DNA of 64,000 nucleotides, taken from the NCBI GenBank assembly GCA_945859605.1, contig OX243822.1:1675997-1739996 (forward strand). Direction: 5' to 3'. The notes below the pieces were generated by a model, which was given only the letters and a program-made list of their open reading frames with translations, was not told where the DNA came from and searched no databases. Every line of letters starts with the position of its first letter. Position 1 is the first letter of the stretch. The translations under genes were made by a program, and so were the position numbers. This DNA is from Lumbricus rubellus. Taxonomy: Eukaryota; Annelida; Clitellata; Crassiclitellata; Lumbricidae. Positions 8,748 through 57,561 of this stretch are shown here, piece by piece.

Positions 8748-10014
8748 TGTCCCGAACTGACGATGATTCCTCCTCCGTCAGACAAAGCATTTCCCGAACT
8801 GACGACGCTTCCTCCTCCGCCAGACAAAGCATTTCCCGAACTGACGACGCTTCCTCCTCCGCCAGACAAAGCATTTCCCGAACTGACGACGCTTCCTCCT
8901 CCGCCAGACAAAGCATTTCCCGAACTGAAGACGCTTCCTCCTCCGCCAGACAAAGCATTTCCCGAACTGACGACGCTTCCTCCTCCGCCAGACAAAGCAT
9001 TTCCCGAACTGACGACGCTTCCTCCTCCGCCAGACAAAGCATTTCCCGAACTGACGACGCTTCCTCCTCCGCCAGACAAAGCATTTCCCGAACTGAAGAC
9101 GCTTCCTCCTCCGCCAGACAAAGCATTTCCCGAACTGACGACGCTTCCTCCTCCGCCAGACAAAGCATTTCCCGAACTGACGACGCTTCCTCCTCCGCCA
9201 GACAAAGCATTTCCCGAACTGACGACGCTTCCTCCTCCGCCAGACAAAGCATTTCCCGAACTGACGACGCTTCCTCCTCCGCCAGACAAAGCATTTCCCG
9301 AACTGACGACGCTTCCTCCTCCGCCAGACAAAGCATTCCCCGAACTGACGACGCTTCCTCCTCCGCCAGACAAAGCATTTCCCGAACTGACGACGCTTCC
9401 TCCTCCGCCAGACAAAGCATTTCTCGAACTGACGACGCTTCCTCCTCCGCCAGACAAAGCATTTCTCGAACTGACGACGCTTCCTCCTCCGCCAGACAAA
9501 GCATTTCCCGAACTGACGACGCTTCCTCCTCCGCCAGACAAAGCATTTCCCGAACTGACGACGCTTCCTCCTCCGCCAGACAAAGCATTTCCCGAACTGA
9601 CGACGCTTCCTCCTCCGCCAGACAAAGCATTTCCCGAACTGACGACGCTTCCTCCTCCGCCAGACAAAGCATTTCCCGAACTGACGACGCTTCCTCCTCC
9701 GCCAGACAAAGCATTTCCCGAACTGAAGACGCTTCCTCCTCCGCCAGGCAAAGCATTTCCCGAACTGACGACGCTTCCTCCTCCGCCAGACAAAGCATTT
9801 CCCGAACTGACGACGCTTCCTCCTCCGCCAGACAAAGCATTTCCCGAACTGACGACGCTTCCTCCTCCGCCAGACAAAGCATTTCCCGAACTGACGACGC
9901 TTCCTCCTCCGCCAGACAAAGCATTTCCCGAACTGACGACGCTTCCTCCTCCGCCAGACAAAGCATTTCCCGAACTGACGACGCTTCCTCCTCCGCCAGA
10001 CAAAGCCTGTCGAG
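8748..10014. repeat. 42-bp minisatellite, about 30 copies
   Basis: The unit is CCCGAACTGACGACGCTTCC followed by TCCTCCGCCAGACAAAGCATTT, exactly 42 bp, and copies are nearly identical. A few point variants occur: GAAGACG in copies near 8926, 9094 and 9724, TTCTCGAA near 9419 and 9461, and GCCAGGCA near 9745. Because 42 is 14 codons and the unit lacks stops in several frames, long open frames appear on both strands (PELTTLPPPPDKAF on plus; GGGGSVVSSGNALS and AEEEASSVREMLCL on minus). I read it as non-coding satellite. A coding role on the minus strand upstream of the BTB exon is not excluded. Confidence 0.95.
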
Positions 10015-10334
10015 GTCTGTAAAACAATAATTCGGGCTCTTAACTATAGGTCTACTTGAAAAGGTATTTATGCATTGAAAAATTGACGAATGCATCTGAG
10101 TTTGGGTTCATTGGCGGCACCAGCACTGTACAATCTCAGCAGAAGTCGCGTCAGGGTCAGAGGAATTATTCAGGAGGTCAAAGAAATTAAATATAAAAAA
10201 GATACTAAAAATTAAAAAGAATTTGGGCAGGTCATTAGATATATAGGTCAACAGTTAAATTGGCAGTATGTCAAATGACCTGTCGCGACCTATGTATGGT
10301 AGCGCCGTCACTGTGTCGGTTCCATTCCCCCCCT

Positions 10335-10445
10335 CCCCTGAGACGGTTGTGCTCTGTATTGACCTTGAGCAACAAGTCCTTCGCTCACAATATAACTCAG
10401 CGCCATCGATTCATGCTTCGTTTGGTCTTTTGTGTTGATGTGCAC
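10335..10445 (+). mobile_element. SINE fragment with the shared central domain
   Basis: Contains GACCTTGAGCAACAAGTCCT, then TCGCTCACAATATAACTCAGCGCCATC. This is the same central block as in the SINEs at 33.9, 46.9 and 54.9 kb. The tRNA-like head is not recognisable here. Confidence 0.55.
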
Positions 10446-11100
10446 AGTGTATGTTGTATGAGCATACTTTTGTACAACATACGTCAAAGTCTAAAACGCT
10501 GGCGCTACACAAAAACCCTCTTAAACCAGAGGCATAGTAATCTGGACACGATGATTTATTGTTGTTATGCATTTATGAAGCGCCTCTATAACAAGGGCAA
10601 TCAATATAAGCATATCTGTGGTTGTATGCTTGTGTGTATGCTTGTGTTTCTTAATGAATGTCAGTGTGTGTGATTGATGATGTATACCTCCGTGTCGGGG
10701 GGTAGGGCATGAGGTGGACTGGCATCAAAATCCGTCCTTCAATTTTGGCACGCAAGCGCTTGATCCTTCGATGAGGGGGGGGGGGGGGCAACGGTGTAAT
10801 TAAAAGAAGAACGTAAAGACGTGAACAGAATGATTTCAATTCCAAAAAATGATGGTGAAATAAAATTAAAATAAATATCCACAAAATCGTAAACGATGAC
10901 GCCTTTTTAAGATGCCTAAATTGCGCTATATAAAAAATCTACATTCACATGCAAACAATCATAGGCGGATGATAGGCCTACGTATTCCCGCCTGCCGACT
11001 TCAGCATCCTCTCTTCGTTCACAACGCTCACGTGACAGACATGATCTCCTTTTCCCGCGTTGGCCACAACTTCAACGTTTGCCTTCATTGGTCCTGCACT
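10446..11100. other. No gene seen
   Basis: Short poly-G tract at about 10778 and AT-rich sequence. No supported coding region or transposon end. Confidence 0.4.
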
Positions 11101-11105
11101 TTGCA

Positions 11106-11392
11106 ATTAGCTCTCTCTGTCTCTGTCTCTGTCGTCTGTCTCTCTCTCTCTCTCTGTCTCTCTGTCTGTGTGTCTGTGTCTGTCTTTGTCTGTGTCTGTC
11201 TCTGTCTGTCTGTCTCTGTCTCTGTCTGTCTCTCTGTCTGTCTGTCTGTCTCTCTCTGTCTCTCTGTCTCCCTGTCTCTCTGTTTCTGTCTCTTTCTCTG
11301 TCTCTCTCTCTATCTGTCTGTGTCTTTTTCTGTCTCTCTCTGCCTGTCTGTCTATCTGTCTGTCTGTCTGTCTGTCTCTCTTTCTCTATCGA
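11106..11392. repeat. CTGT/CTCT microsatellite
   Basis: Pyrimidine tetranucleotide tract of about 287 bp. It gives spurious open frames in several registers on both strands. Confidence 0.9.
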
Positions 11393-11469
11393 CACGTGAT
11401 TTGCTGGTACCCTAAGTGCATCCTTCCGCTGTCTCAAAACTACTTTCTTTTCTCTCGATCTTTCGTACT

Positions 11470-11520
11470 GTGATTGGTGTGCACTGAAAGGCGCTTCATA
11501 AATTCATGGATACTATGCAA
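11470..11520 (+). mobile_element. LINE/SINE tail fragment
   Basis: GCACTGAAAGGCGCTTCATAAATTCATGG is a diverged version of the common GGCGCTATATAAATTCAT tail. Confidence 0.4.
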
Positions 11521-11589
11521 TATTTAGCACAATTATTATACTTATAATTAATAATTATACATGGTCATCCAAGCGTGCACATACATGTA

Positions 11590-11770
11590 ATATCACCAGC
11601 AGCGGTGGCAACAGCCATAGTAATGGTGGTATCAGCAGAAGTAATAGTAGCAGCAGGAGAAGTAGTAGAAGTAGCCTAATAGTAGTAGTAGTAGAAGTAG
11701 TTGCAGTAGCAGCAGCAGCAGTGGTAGTAGTTGTTGTAATAGTGGTGGTGGTAGTGGTATTGGTGGCAGC
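11590..11770. repeat. AGT/AGC trinucleotide-rich tract
   Basis: Imperfect AGTAGTAGCAGC and GGTGGT units. Low-complexity DNA with no gene evidence. Confidence 0.7.
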
Positions 11771-12159
11771 GGATGTATAATACACTTACAGGCAACGTCC
11801 GGGTAGAGGAACATGATGAGCGGCTGGGAGCGTTAGTCCATGTTGAGCGGCCATGGCACGGGTCACCGGTCCAATCCTTTCATATGGAGCGGACATCTTA
11901 AACACACAAAGCCAGAATTAAGCCAAACTCTAGATTGATTGCTGGCTGATTGTGTTATGTAGCGCCGTTTTAAGAAGTCAGTCGGTGATCGGTTGGAACG
12001 AAGTAGGCCTATCAGTCAGAAAATTATGAGATTCTCTGGTTGTTGTTTCACTTTAATAAATGGTATTTGATTTGATTTCAGTTGATTTGATTTGATTTGA
12101 TTTGATTTGAGAAGACGCGGAAGCGTATTATAACGAACGCCAAGCAAGTTAATCTTTAG

Positions 12160-12705
12160 CATTCTCTATGGATGTTTGTCTGTATGGCTGTTTGTCTGCC
12201 TGTCTTGCCTGAGTTGTCTCTCTCTTTGTCTATGTATTTCTTCCTGTCTCTCTCCTCTGTACCGCTAGACATACTCCCTCTGTTTCTGTCTTTCTGCCTA
12301 CATGCCCCTCTGTCTCTGTGTCTCTCTGTGTCTCGCTCTGGCTCCCACTCTTTCATTGTTTCCCTGTCACTGTCTGCAGCTGTCCCTGTATCTGTATCTC
12401 TGTAGACTCTATCTGTTTTTGTGTCTTTCTCTCTGTCTGTCTATCTGTCTCCGAGTGGCAGGCAGACATACAAAGAAGATCTGTCTCATTCGTATCTGTA
12501 GGCCTACTTGCTCCCTTTGTCTCTGTCTTTATATCTGTCTATCTTTTTCTGTCCATCTCTGGTTATTGCTCTGTTGCTGTCTGCCTCGCTCTTCGTCTCT
12601 GTGCATCTCTGTCTTTGTCTATGTATCTGTCTGTCTATTTGTTTGTTTGTCTGTCTCTCTGCCTGTCTTTCTATCTCTGTCTCTCTGTCTATCCGTCTCT
12701 ATGCG
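12160..12705. repeat. Imperfect CTGT/CTCT microsatellite
   Basis: A long, degenerate pyrimidine repeat broken by short unique stretches (near 12455-12500). Overlapping open frames here are compositional. Confidence 0.8.
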
Positions 12706-12884
12706 AATTGTATATTTTAAGATTACGCCTTTGATGGCTATTTATAAATAGTTATATACGCATAACATAATATTTATAAGGGTGTTTAGGTCACGCATAA
12801 CATAACATTTATTTGTTGTTTGTCTCCTTTTGTTCATTCATTCATTCGTTCGTTCGTTCATTCATTCATTCATTCATTTTACTC

Positions 12885-13017
12885 GTCATCGTATTCATCG
12901 TCAACAGCCTCAGTACTGGGAGGGGGAGGGGAAGGGGAGGGGAGGGGGAATTTATGTAGGGAGGGATGGTTGGATGCACTTTTCAGCCACAGCAACGCGT
13001 GGCCGGGTACAGCTAGT
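12885..13017 (-). mobile_element. CTAGCTG-polypyrimidine repeat, truncated copy
   Basis: On the minus strand it opens ACTAGCTGTACCCGGCCACG, then CGTTGCTGTGGCTGAAAAG, and runs into a polypyrimidine tract. The adjacent MITE inserted exactly into its first bases (target CAGCTAGT). Confidence 0.75.
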
Positions 13018-13413
13018 CAAGGGCGGATACAGAAACTTTGGACGGGGGGGGGGCAAAAATTCTTGGTCTTGGGTCCCGGAAAAAATTTAGGCCTTGGGAA
13101 AATTTTTATTTTTCGTATCCGCCAAAAAAGTTGATGACCTTTTTTTTTTAGTCATCCGCCTAAATTTTTGGGAAAATAATACCATTTTGTCCGCCAAAAA
13201 AGTTGATGACCTTTTTTTTTTAAAGTCATTCGGCCAAATTTTTGGAGGAAAGCCGCAATGCATAGGTTTTTCTTAATAGGGGGGGGGGGGGCAATTGTAC
13301 AATATGTACATTGTTCCACAGCATGTTCAATCCAAATGGGGGGGCCACGATACATGGGAATTCTAAATGGGGGGGCCATGGCCGGATAAGGCCCCCCCCT
13401 GGATCCGCCCCTG
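13018..13413 (-). mobile_element. hAT-type MITE, family A
   Basis: A 396-bp element whose ends are CAAGGGCGGATACAG (left) and the complement of CAGGGGCGGATCCAG (right), i.e. inverted relative to the 6.1-kb copy. The exact 8-bp duplication CAGCTAGT lies at 13010-13017 and 13414-13421. Inside, a segment with the core AAAAAGTTGATGACC and a T-run is tandemly duplicated. Non-coding. Confidence 0.93.
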
Positions 13414-13489
13414 CAGCTAGTTACATATATATATATTTAAATAGAGGGATGAACGGAGGAACGTATTGATGGTCGAATGAATGGACATA

Positions 13490-13522
13490 TGGAGAGACAG
13501 ACAGACAGACAGACAGACACAT
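13490..13522. repeat. (CAGA)n microsatellite
   Basis: Short perfect CAGA tract. Confidence 0.8.
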
Positions 13523-14035
13523 AAACAGACATATTACTTCAGTATCTAGTCTTAATTAGAGATAATTAATTCAAATATCTATTTAATGATTAATTTTCAA
13601 CGCTAAAATTATTTCGAATCTAATCAGATCTATAATCTAGCGACTCTGTAGCGTACTATGGCAGATACAATACAGACAGACATATGCACAGAAAGGAGGA
13701 ATGACATTAAGACTAATGACGATTATGATGATGACGATGATGACGACGACGACGACGATAGTAGTAATAACACTAGCACGTAATTAGTTGTGTTTCTAAC
13801 GTTATAAATAATTTTCAACATGTCTCTCTTTATTAAGCAGCTTTTCTGCCGTTTGAACGAACACATTATTCCGCGCACAACAACAGCAATAGGCGGAAAC
13901 AATAGAAGCGCTTTCTATTGTTGTAACAATAATCAATTCATTGATTCATTGATGATTGATCTGTACTCAGATCTTATCTGGAAGAACTTCTGTTTCTGCT
14001 CGTTTCCTAAAAACTTTTCTTTTACAATGGGTTCT

Positions 14036-14190
14036 TCGCACTGGGAGCGCCTCTGATTAGACTCGTAACAGAAACATGGTTGGACGTCAGGTCCATCTGT
14101 CTGTCTGTCTGTCTCTGTCTGTCTGTCTATCTGTCTGTCTCTGTCTCTGTCTGTCTCTGTCTCTGTCTGTCTCTGTCTCTCTCCCCCATC
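14036..14190. repeat. LINE/SINE tail plus CTGT microsatellite
   Basis: CACTGGGAGCGCCTCTGATTAG at 14039-14060 matches the start of the common tail. A CTGT/CTCTGT array follows at 14092-14185. Confidence 0.65.
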
Positions 14191-14199
14191 TTGACCCAG

Positions 14200-16280
14200 T
14201 TCATGACCAATGACTGAGTCACGAATTAGGCCATGCTTTTTAGCGGACAACACATTCCAGATGGGGCAATTGAAGCTTAAACACGTTATCATTTCAAATA
14301 ATAACACAACTGAACAACGATTGATATTTAAAAAAGCATTTTAAAGCTTCTCTTAAATTTGATATCTTCTGAGTTAAGACTGTTTTACTATGTGGCAAAA
14401 CCCACCTGGCTTAATTTAGTTGAGGCCTGGTTTTTGAAGCTCCATCGTTCGTTGCTTTACGTATCAGACGCCGGGGCAACGGAAGTTACTAATTGGAATC
14501 AGTGAGATATAGCAATGTTCAATTTGCCGAAAGCTAGACGTAAATGGAAAGACTGACAGACAAACAGACAGACGAAAAAAACAGACAGAGAGGGAAGGTA
14601 GACAGCAGAACGTTGAAAAGTTAAGCGATTAGAGTTATTTTTGTTGCACACTTACTCTTGATTGATGAGCACCAAAAGGAAATGACGGAGAAGGATGAAG
14701 GAAAGACGGAGAAAGAACCGCACTGAAGTAGGCCTACAACGAAATTAAGAATATTGCAATGTTACCTAAATAAACTACTCTAAAGACTTAATATTTATGC
14801 GATTTAGTTGGTTCAGATATAAACATACAAAATGTTTGGCAGACAGACAAACAGACAGAGAGGCAGGCAGACAGACAAGCAGACAGGTAAGCGAAATTAC
14901 ATCAAAGTAAAGGAGTGTGGGGTCAAATGAATGAAACTACCCTAAACATTTAATATTATGCGATTTAATTAATTAATTCAATTAATGTGTACTTCTCTGT
15001 TGTCACACTGTGACGTTAGACTAGAACTGCAGACCGGAACAACGGAAGTTGATATTAGTATCAAGGACGGATGACTAGTTTGTCAATTTGCCGATGCTAT
15101 ATATAAGGGCGGAATGATGGACAGACAGACATATAGACAGATAGTGATTCAGTGACAGACATCGAAAATCATGCGATCAGTGAATTGATTACGTACCGAA
15201 AAACACCCACAGCAACCACTACAAGAACAACAATAGACATAATGAGTTCAACTGCAAGGAAGACAATGAACCCTTACAGACCTAATGCTATGCGATAGAA
15301 TTAGTTCAGAGATTAACAGACAGACGGTAAGGCAGACAGACAAAGCTAGAGACTCACAGGCGAACAGACAGCCAAGCAGTAAAAGAGACAGACAAGCATT
15401 TTATAGCAATCAAGGATTAAAGTATTGTCGCTCAAGAGAAGACACAATACAAAGTCTTTTTTTTGCCTATAGTATAACATTTTTTAAAAAGGAAAGAAAC
15501 TCTTGTTTAGGTAGACATAATGGAGAGACTCACAAGGGAAGACACAGACACGCAGACAAACATACTGACCAGTGATATTTTCATTAACGGAAATAGATAT
15601 TAGAAGTAAAATTATGCAATTTCATTAACGAGAATAAGAACGAAAATTAGGAATTATTTTGAGAACGAGAATAGAAATAGAACTGAAATACGCCTCAGAG
15701 AACTGAAATATGAATAGAAATAGGAATTATTTTAGAACGAAAATTATTACACTGTGATGATTTTTGTGATTCTTTTTCTATGCAAGTCTGTATAAAGTCA
15801 GGCAATCCATTTCTCAGAACCCTTATAAGATAAGTAAATTTCGGATATAGGTCAATTCCCCCTCCCCCGGGCATATTGCCACAACTAACTAGGATATTTC
15901 GTTCGCTTTCTTAGTCATTCAAACAAATGGGCCCTGGTACAGGTGTATACAAGACACAGGAACGCTAGTCAAACAACCTGACTTTGTTTAATGTGACGGA
16001 TGACTGGGCACCGTTGAACACAGGGCGAAGGAAGTTAATTACAGGTGCATTTGATGTACAGCCTGTATGAAGTTACGGTAGGGGGAGGGGGATATTTGAA
16101 CATGAGCCTATAGACACATATCAAGCATCAGCGGCGCGCATAGGGTTGAAATCGAGTTCGACATTTTGACACCTCAATTCACTTGGAAATGATAATTATA
16201 CTGATAGGGAAAGGGTCATAATACCTAAACTTCTATACATATAGTAAGGATCTAACCTACCTAGATTTTGTGGACTGGAC
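14200..16280. other. Unassigned region with scattered CAGACAGA tracts
   Basis: About 2 kb of AT-rich DNA with short CAGA clusters near 14560, 14840, 15120 and 15320. The words 'taatattatgcgatttaatt' and 'acggaagtt' recur (14790/14950; 14480/15045), suggesting an old duplicated repeat. The only longer frame (15285-15575) is CAGA-driven. No gene supported. Confidence 0.45.
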
Positions 16281-16292
16281 AAATGAGGAGGG

Positions 16293-16645
16293 AGGAAATA
16301 GAGGTGTCTATAATAATTGTCTATTTTGTGACTGGCTATTGAAACTTCTCTAATTTCGGAACGGGTGCAGAGTTTTATTTAGCCTACATCTGTATCTCGA
16401 TTAATGGATCAGAGACTACACATTACAATGGCGGACTGTAGTACGCAGGCAGAATCGTAGCACTTGGATCGTGACCTGTGGTAGGATATTGTAAGGGTAG
16501 ATGATTTTTTACACAGTGGATCAGGGAAATAGAGGTGTCTATAATTGTCTATTTTGTGACTGGCTATTGAAACTTCTCTGATTTTGGATTTTACATGTAT
16601 CTCGATTAATGGATCAGAGACTACACATTACAATGGCGGACTGCA
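16293..16645. repeat. Tandem duplication, about 205-235 bp unit
   Basis: The block GGAAATAGAGGTGTCTATAA ... GACTGGCTATTGAAACTTCT ... ATTAATGGATCAGAGACTAC occurs at 16293-16440 and again at 16527-16645, differing by a few substitutions and small deletions. Confidence 0.85.
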
Positions 16646-16654
16646 GATAGCTGG

Positions 16655-17000
16655 AAGTCCGAACTGGCGAAACGAAGAGGGCTGAGGTCATGACCGGTCT
16701 GCAGGATGGAAGGAGTTGAAAGTCCGAACTGGCGAAATGAAGAGGGCTGAGGGTTGAAGTCCGGACCAGTCTGCAGGATGGAAGGGGCTGGAAGTCCGAA
16801 ATGGCGAGAAGGAGGGGCTGAGGTCCGGACCGGTCTGAAGGATGGAAAAGTCTGAAAGTCCGAACTGGCGAGAAGGAGGGGCTGAGGGCTGAGGTCCGGA
16901 CCAGTCTGCAGGATGGAAGGGGCTGGAAGTTCGAACTAGCGAGAGGAATGGGGCTGAGGTCCGGATTGTTCTGAATTCGGGCTGGAGGGAAAGGGCTGGA
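16655..17000. repeat. Tandem repeat of about 65-90 bp, five units
   Basis: Units share AAGTCCGAACTGGCGA, GGGCTGAGG, TCCGGACCGGTCTG and AGGATGGAAGG with variable length. The minus frame is open across it (…PFHPADWSG…), but this is a repeat artefact. Confidence 0.85.
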
Positions 17001-17189
17001 TCCACCAGGACAATAATATTATTGAATTTCGCCACAATAACATAGTTGATTTCGGTGCCGTTGGTCGTTGTCTAGTTTCCTTATTACGAAGAAAGCGTTA
17101 TAGACATTTTCGGTTTTTTCGTTTGGGGGGGCTGAGCCACGTTTAGGGGGCTTAGCCCCCCTAGCCCCCCTGGCGCCGCCACTGGAGTC

Positions 17190-18240
17190 GTATACAGGCT
17201 ATATAATTTGATTCTTATTCTGGGTTGAGCAAGAAGCATTATAAATCCAGCTGACCACGAAGATTTTTGAGAATCATCAACTTGGCGCTATAGAAATTCT
17301 CATGTTATTTTTATAATCACCATTCTTCGAATTATTGTGGTCTACGATTCATTTAGAATCGCTGTCGTAACCATGACAATGATTGTTTCCTCCGTCAGTT
17401 TGAGAATGCCTTCAAGATATAATAGGAAAGTGGTCTGTTGCTATGGTTACGTTTGTCCTTAACCAGTGGTTTCTTGCATTCATTCATTCATTCGCATTCA
17501 CTATTCTTTATTCGTTACATGCAGGTACTTTAAGCCAGTAAGAGACGGGTTCGTGTATCGGAGATGAAATACGTATGCATATATACAGGTTCAGCAACGT
17601 ACCGTGAACAACTGGAAACAGTTTAACAAGAAATTCCATGCGGCAGTTGTGACTACCGCCCGATTTTACGAAGTTTGGCGGATCAGCCGCGGCCGCAATT
17701 TAGTTCTTTCTTGTCGAACTTTCAAGCGTCAAACCGCCACAAAAATCTCAACGAAAAGATACGACATATTCACGAATGGCCACAGAGTTCTAAACAGGGC
17801 AATCAAACCTCACAGAATGAATGAATATGCGCAACAGTGGGGCGTCGAGGACTGGCAGCAAAAAGAAGTCTGTTGGTATGGGAGGATGCTCGTTTGAACT
17901 GTATGCATAGGAACATATATATTATATCTATCCATAGAGGTGCTGTTAAGAGTCGCCATTTTCCGATGATATGCGCGTCTACAATTGATTTCTCCCACAC
18001 CGGTTCATGTGGGCTTGCAACGTCACACGACACAATTCAATCTATCTTTTTATCTTTTCTACCTGACTTCTGAGTTTTCCCGGTTTCTTTTTCATGCTGT
18101 CTTACTGCTAGAAATTAAATATTTAATGTATACGAATAATTATACAGACATGCGTAAACATTAATTTTTCACACCATGGTTGTTTGCCTAAACAGTCGTT
18201 TTTCTTATAAAGTCGATAATGCACATGTATCGTATACAGT
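17190..18240. other. No gene recognised
   Basis: Includes a perfect X-box-like motif on the minus strand (GTAACCATAGCAAC, 17437-17450), a short ATTC tract at 17477-17492, and an uncharacterised open frame at 17604-17897 with no family resemblance that I can see. Confidence 0.4.
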
Positions 18241-18241
18241 A

Positions 18242-18465
18242 TTTATTCCAATAAAGTTATATTATCGCATAGTTTCATATAATTATAAAGTTGCAAGTAC
18301 TGTCTTTATTCTTATAAAGTTGTAAATACACTGTCTTTATTCCTATAAAGTTGTAAATACACTGTCTTTATTCGTATAAAGTTGTAAATACACTGTCTTT
18401 ATTCCTATAAAGTTGTAAATACACTGTCTTTATTCCTATAAAGTTGTAAATACACTGTTTTTATT
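18242..18465 (-). terminator. 31-bp minisatellite repeating AATAAA poly(A) signals downstream of the DUF389 gene
   Basis: The unit (plus strand) is TCTTTATTCCTATAAAGTTG plus TAAATACACTG, 31 bp. On the minus strand each unit presents AATAAA. Hexamers start (plus coordinates) at 18242, 18305, 18336, 18367, 18398, 18429 and 18460, the last six exactly 31 bp apart. Scanning from the gene's stop (18840) downwards, I find no other canonical AATAAA before 18460. Only one ATTAAA-type variant appears, near 18538. The array is therefore the likely 3'-end region. Actual cleavage sites cannot be seen from sequence. Confidence 0.6.
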
Positions 18466-18839
18466 CCTATAAAGTTGTTATCACATCATAGTTTCTAATA
18501 GTATAAAGTTGTCGTAACATAAACAGATTTTAATTCCTGTAATGCTTTCTATTCCTAACATCGTCCAATCACAGCACAATTAATTCCTAATTTACAGAGC
18601 ATTAATTACAGAGAAAAAATATTTATAACGAAAAAAGCATTCCATAATAATTTATAAACAGTATTATTCACCTCATGCATAAACAGAACATTCAAACAAG
18701 TCCAACACAGCATATCCAAAATAAACCATAAACCATGTTCATTCAATAGACAATAATGCATCTATTGGCACGGAAAATAAGTTGTTGTTTGTTCCTTATC
18801 AATACGAACTGAGATTAAGAGGGGGGCGTTTGGCAGTAT

Positions 18840-56334
<37,495 letters not shown>

Positions 56335-56900
56335 CGTTCAAAACTCTAGAATAAATTCGTTCCTGTTCATCGAGTCGTTTTTAAACCTTCTAGCAGGCGC
56401 CAGACGCACATGACCCGGAAATGCTGTTCGACAGTTTTTTACAATCTGGGAAAAAACGACTTTAAATCTGTGCTCTGTAAGTTCAACTCCGCTTTTATTT
56501 GTTGCAAGCAAACTCGATCATGCATAGCGCCGATGGGCAACTACAATGGTCAAACCGCACGTCGTGGAGTCATAAAACTTATAAACGTCTCAAGAAATGG
56601 ATAGAGCACGACCAGATCTTCGCTTCTTCTTCTTCGCGTATGCTACTGCTCCAGATCTTGTCGGAGCGTGGACCGGGATTCGGATGAATTCGGTCAGCTG
56701 GTGGCATCCTTAGTTTCCACGAAGGTACTCACAGGGAGGGCGCGCCCGGATTGACCCAGGCTTCGTGAACGCGGATGCCATCCTCCCCAGATCTTCGCTC
56801 AAAAGATGTGAGCAAATACGGTAGCGGACGACGAAAACGCATCTAGATCGGTGCCGTTGTCTTTTACCGCCACAGAGCCGCCTAAATATCTTTTATAGCG
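56335..56900 (-). promoter_or_regulatory. Putative 5' UTR/promoter region of the DUF389 gene
   Basis: GC content and CpG frequency stay raised over parts of this stretch (e.g. 56690-56770, GGCGCGCCC). No TATA box at a convincing distance. Assignment rests on position upstream of the first ATG. Confidence 0.35.
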
Positions 56901-57179
56901 CTTTTCAGGCAAGTCAGCTATGTCTTGCAAAAACCTCTGTGAAATTTCCTCAAGAAAGTAGGCGGTCTAAATCGTCTAATGCAAGTAATATGCCTGTACA
57001 GTTGTTAACACGTTCAAAATTGATATTGGCATTGGGTAATTAAATGCAAACAAATCATAGGCCGAATGTTCATATATTTAATAATAGATGATAAGTGTTT
57101 ACTATTCGATTACTCCTATCTCCGGATCAATTAATCTTCGTTAGCTCGGTGACATATGCCTCAATCAGAAAGCCAGGTA

Positions 57180-57561
57180 CAAATCACACAAACCAGGGTC
57201 TGTTACGTAGACTACGCAATGGAGGGGTCATGCACCGATTAGGCGATACATGCGCAAGGGTGCCTACGGCGGGGGAGGGATCTCGGCAAATGTAGCCTAG
57301 GTACGCAAAAATAAATATCTAATTATGATGTAAAGTTGTAAACATTAACTATTTATAAATTATAATTCTGTATTACGAACCCTCATGATATTATTCAAAC
57401 ATTAGCAGTGTTTACTATTTGTTTATATTATAATTATTTTGTTTAGATCTGATTAAACCATATATAATAGTAAAAGCAATTTAGCTAGCAAATAATAAGG
57501 TATTAAACCAAATAAATAGCAGCCATCGGTAAAATAGATGTTTTGTAGATGACTGTAGCCT
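57180..57561. repeat. Diverged repeat, left part (continues after 60070)
   Basis: Aligns in word order with 29840-30240. It is interrupted by the hAT-type element at 57562 and resumes at 60071-60187. Confidence 0.45.

Noticed and set aside
8724..10095. Three 430-450-aa open frames on both strands
   Set aside because: All are the same 42-bp minisatellite in different registers. At most one could be real and none has transcript-type evidence.
17126..17190. Possible hAT end (CAGTGGCGGCGCCAGG on minus at about 17185)
   Set aside because: Only one end and no 8-bp duplication partner found. The candidate partner near 16131 does not match in flanks.
17604..17897. 97-aa open frame with mixed composition
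   Set aside because: No family resemblance, no splice context, no partner exon. Could be an exon of an unknown gene, but nothing supports it.
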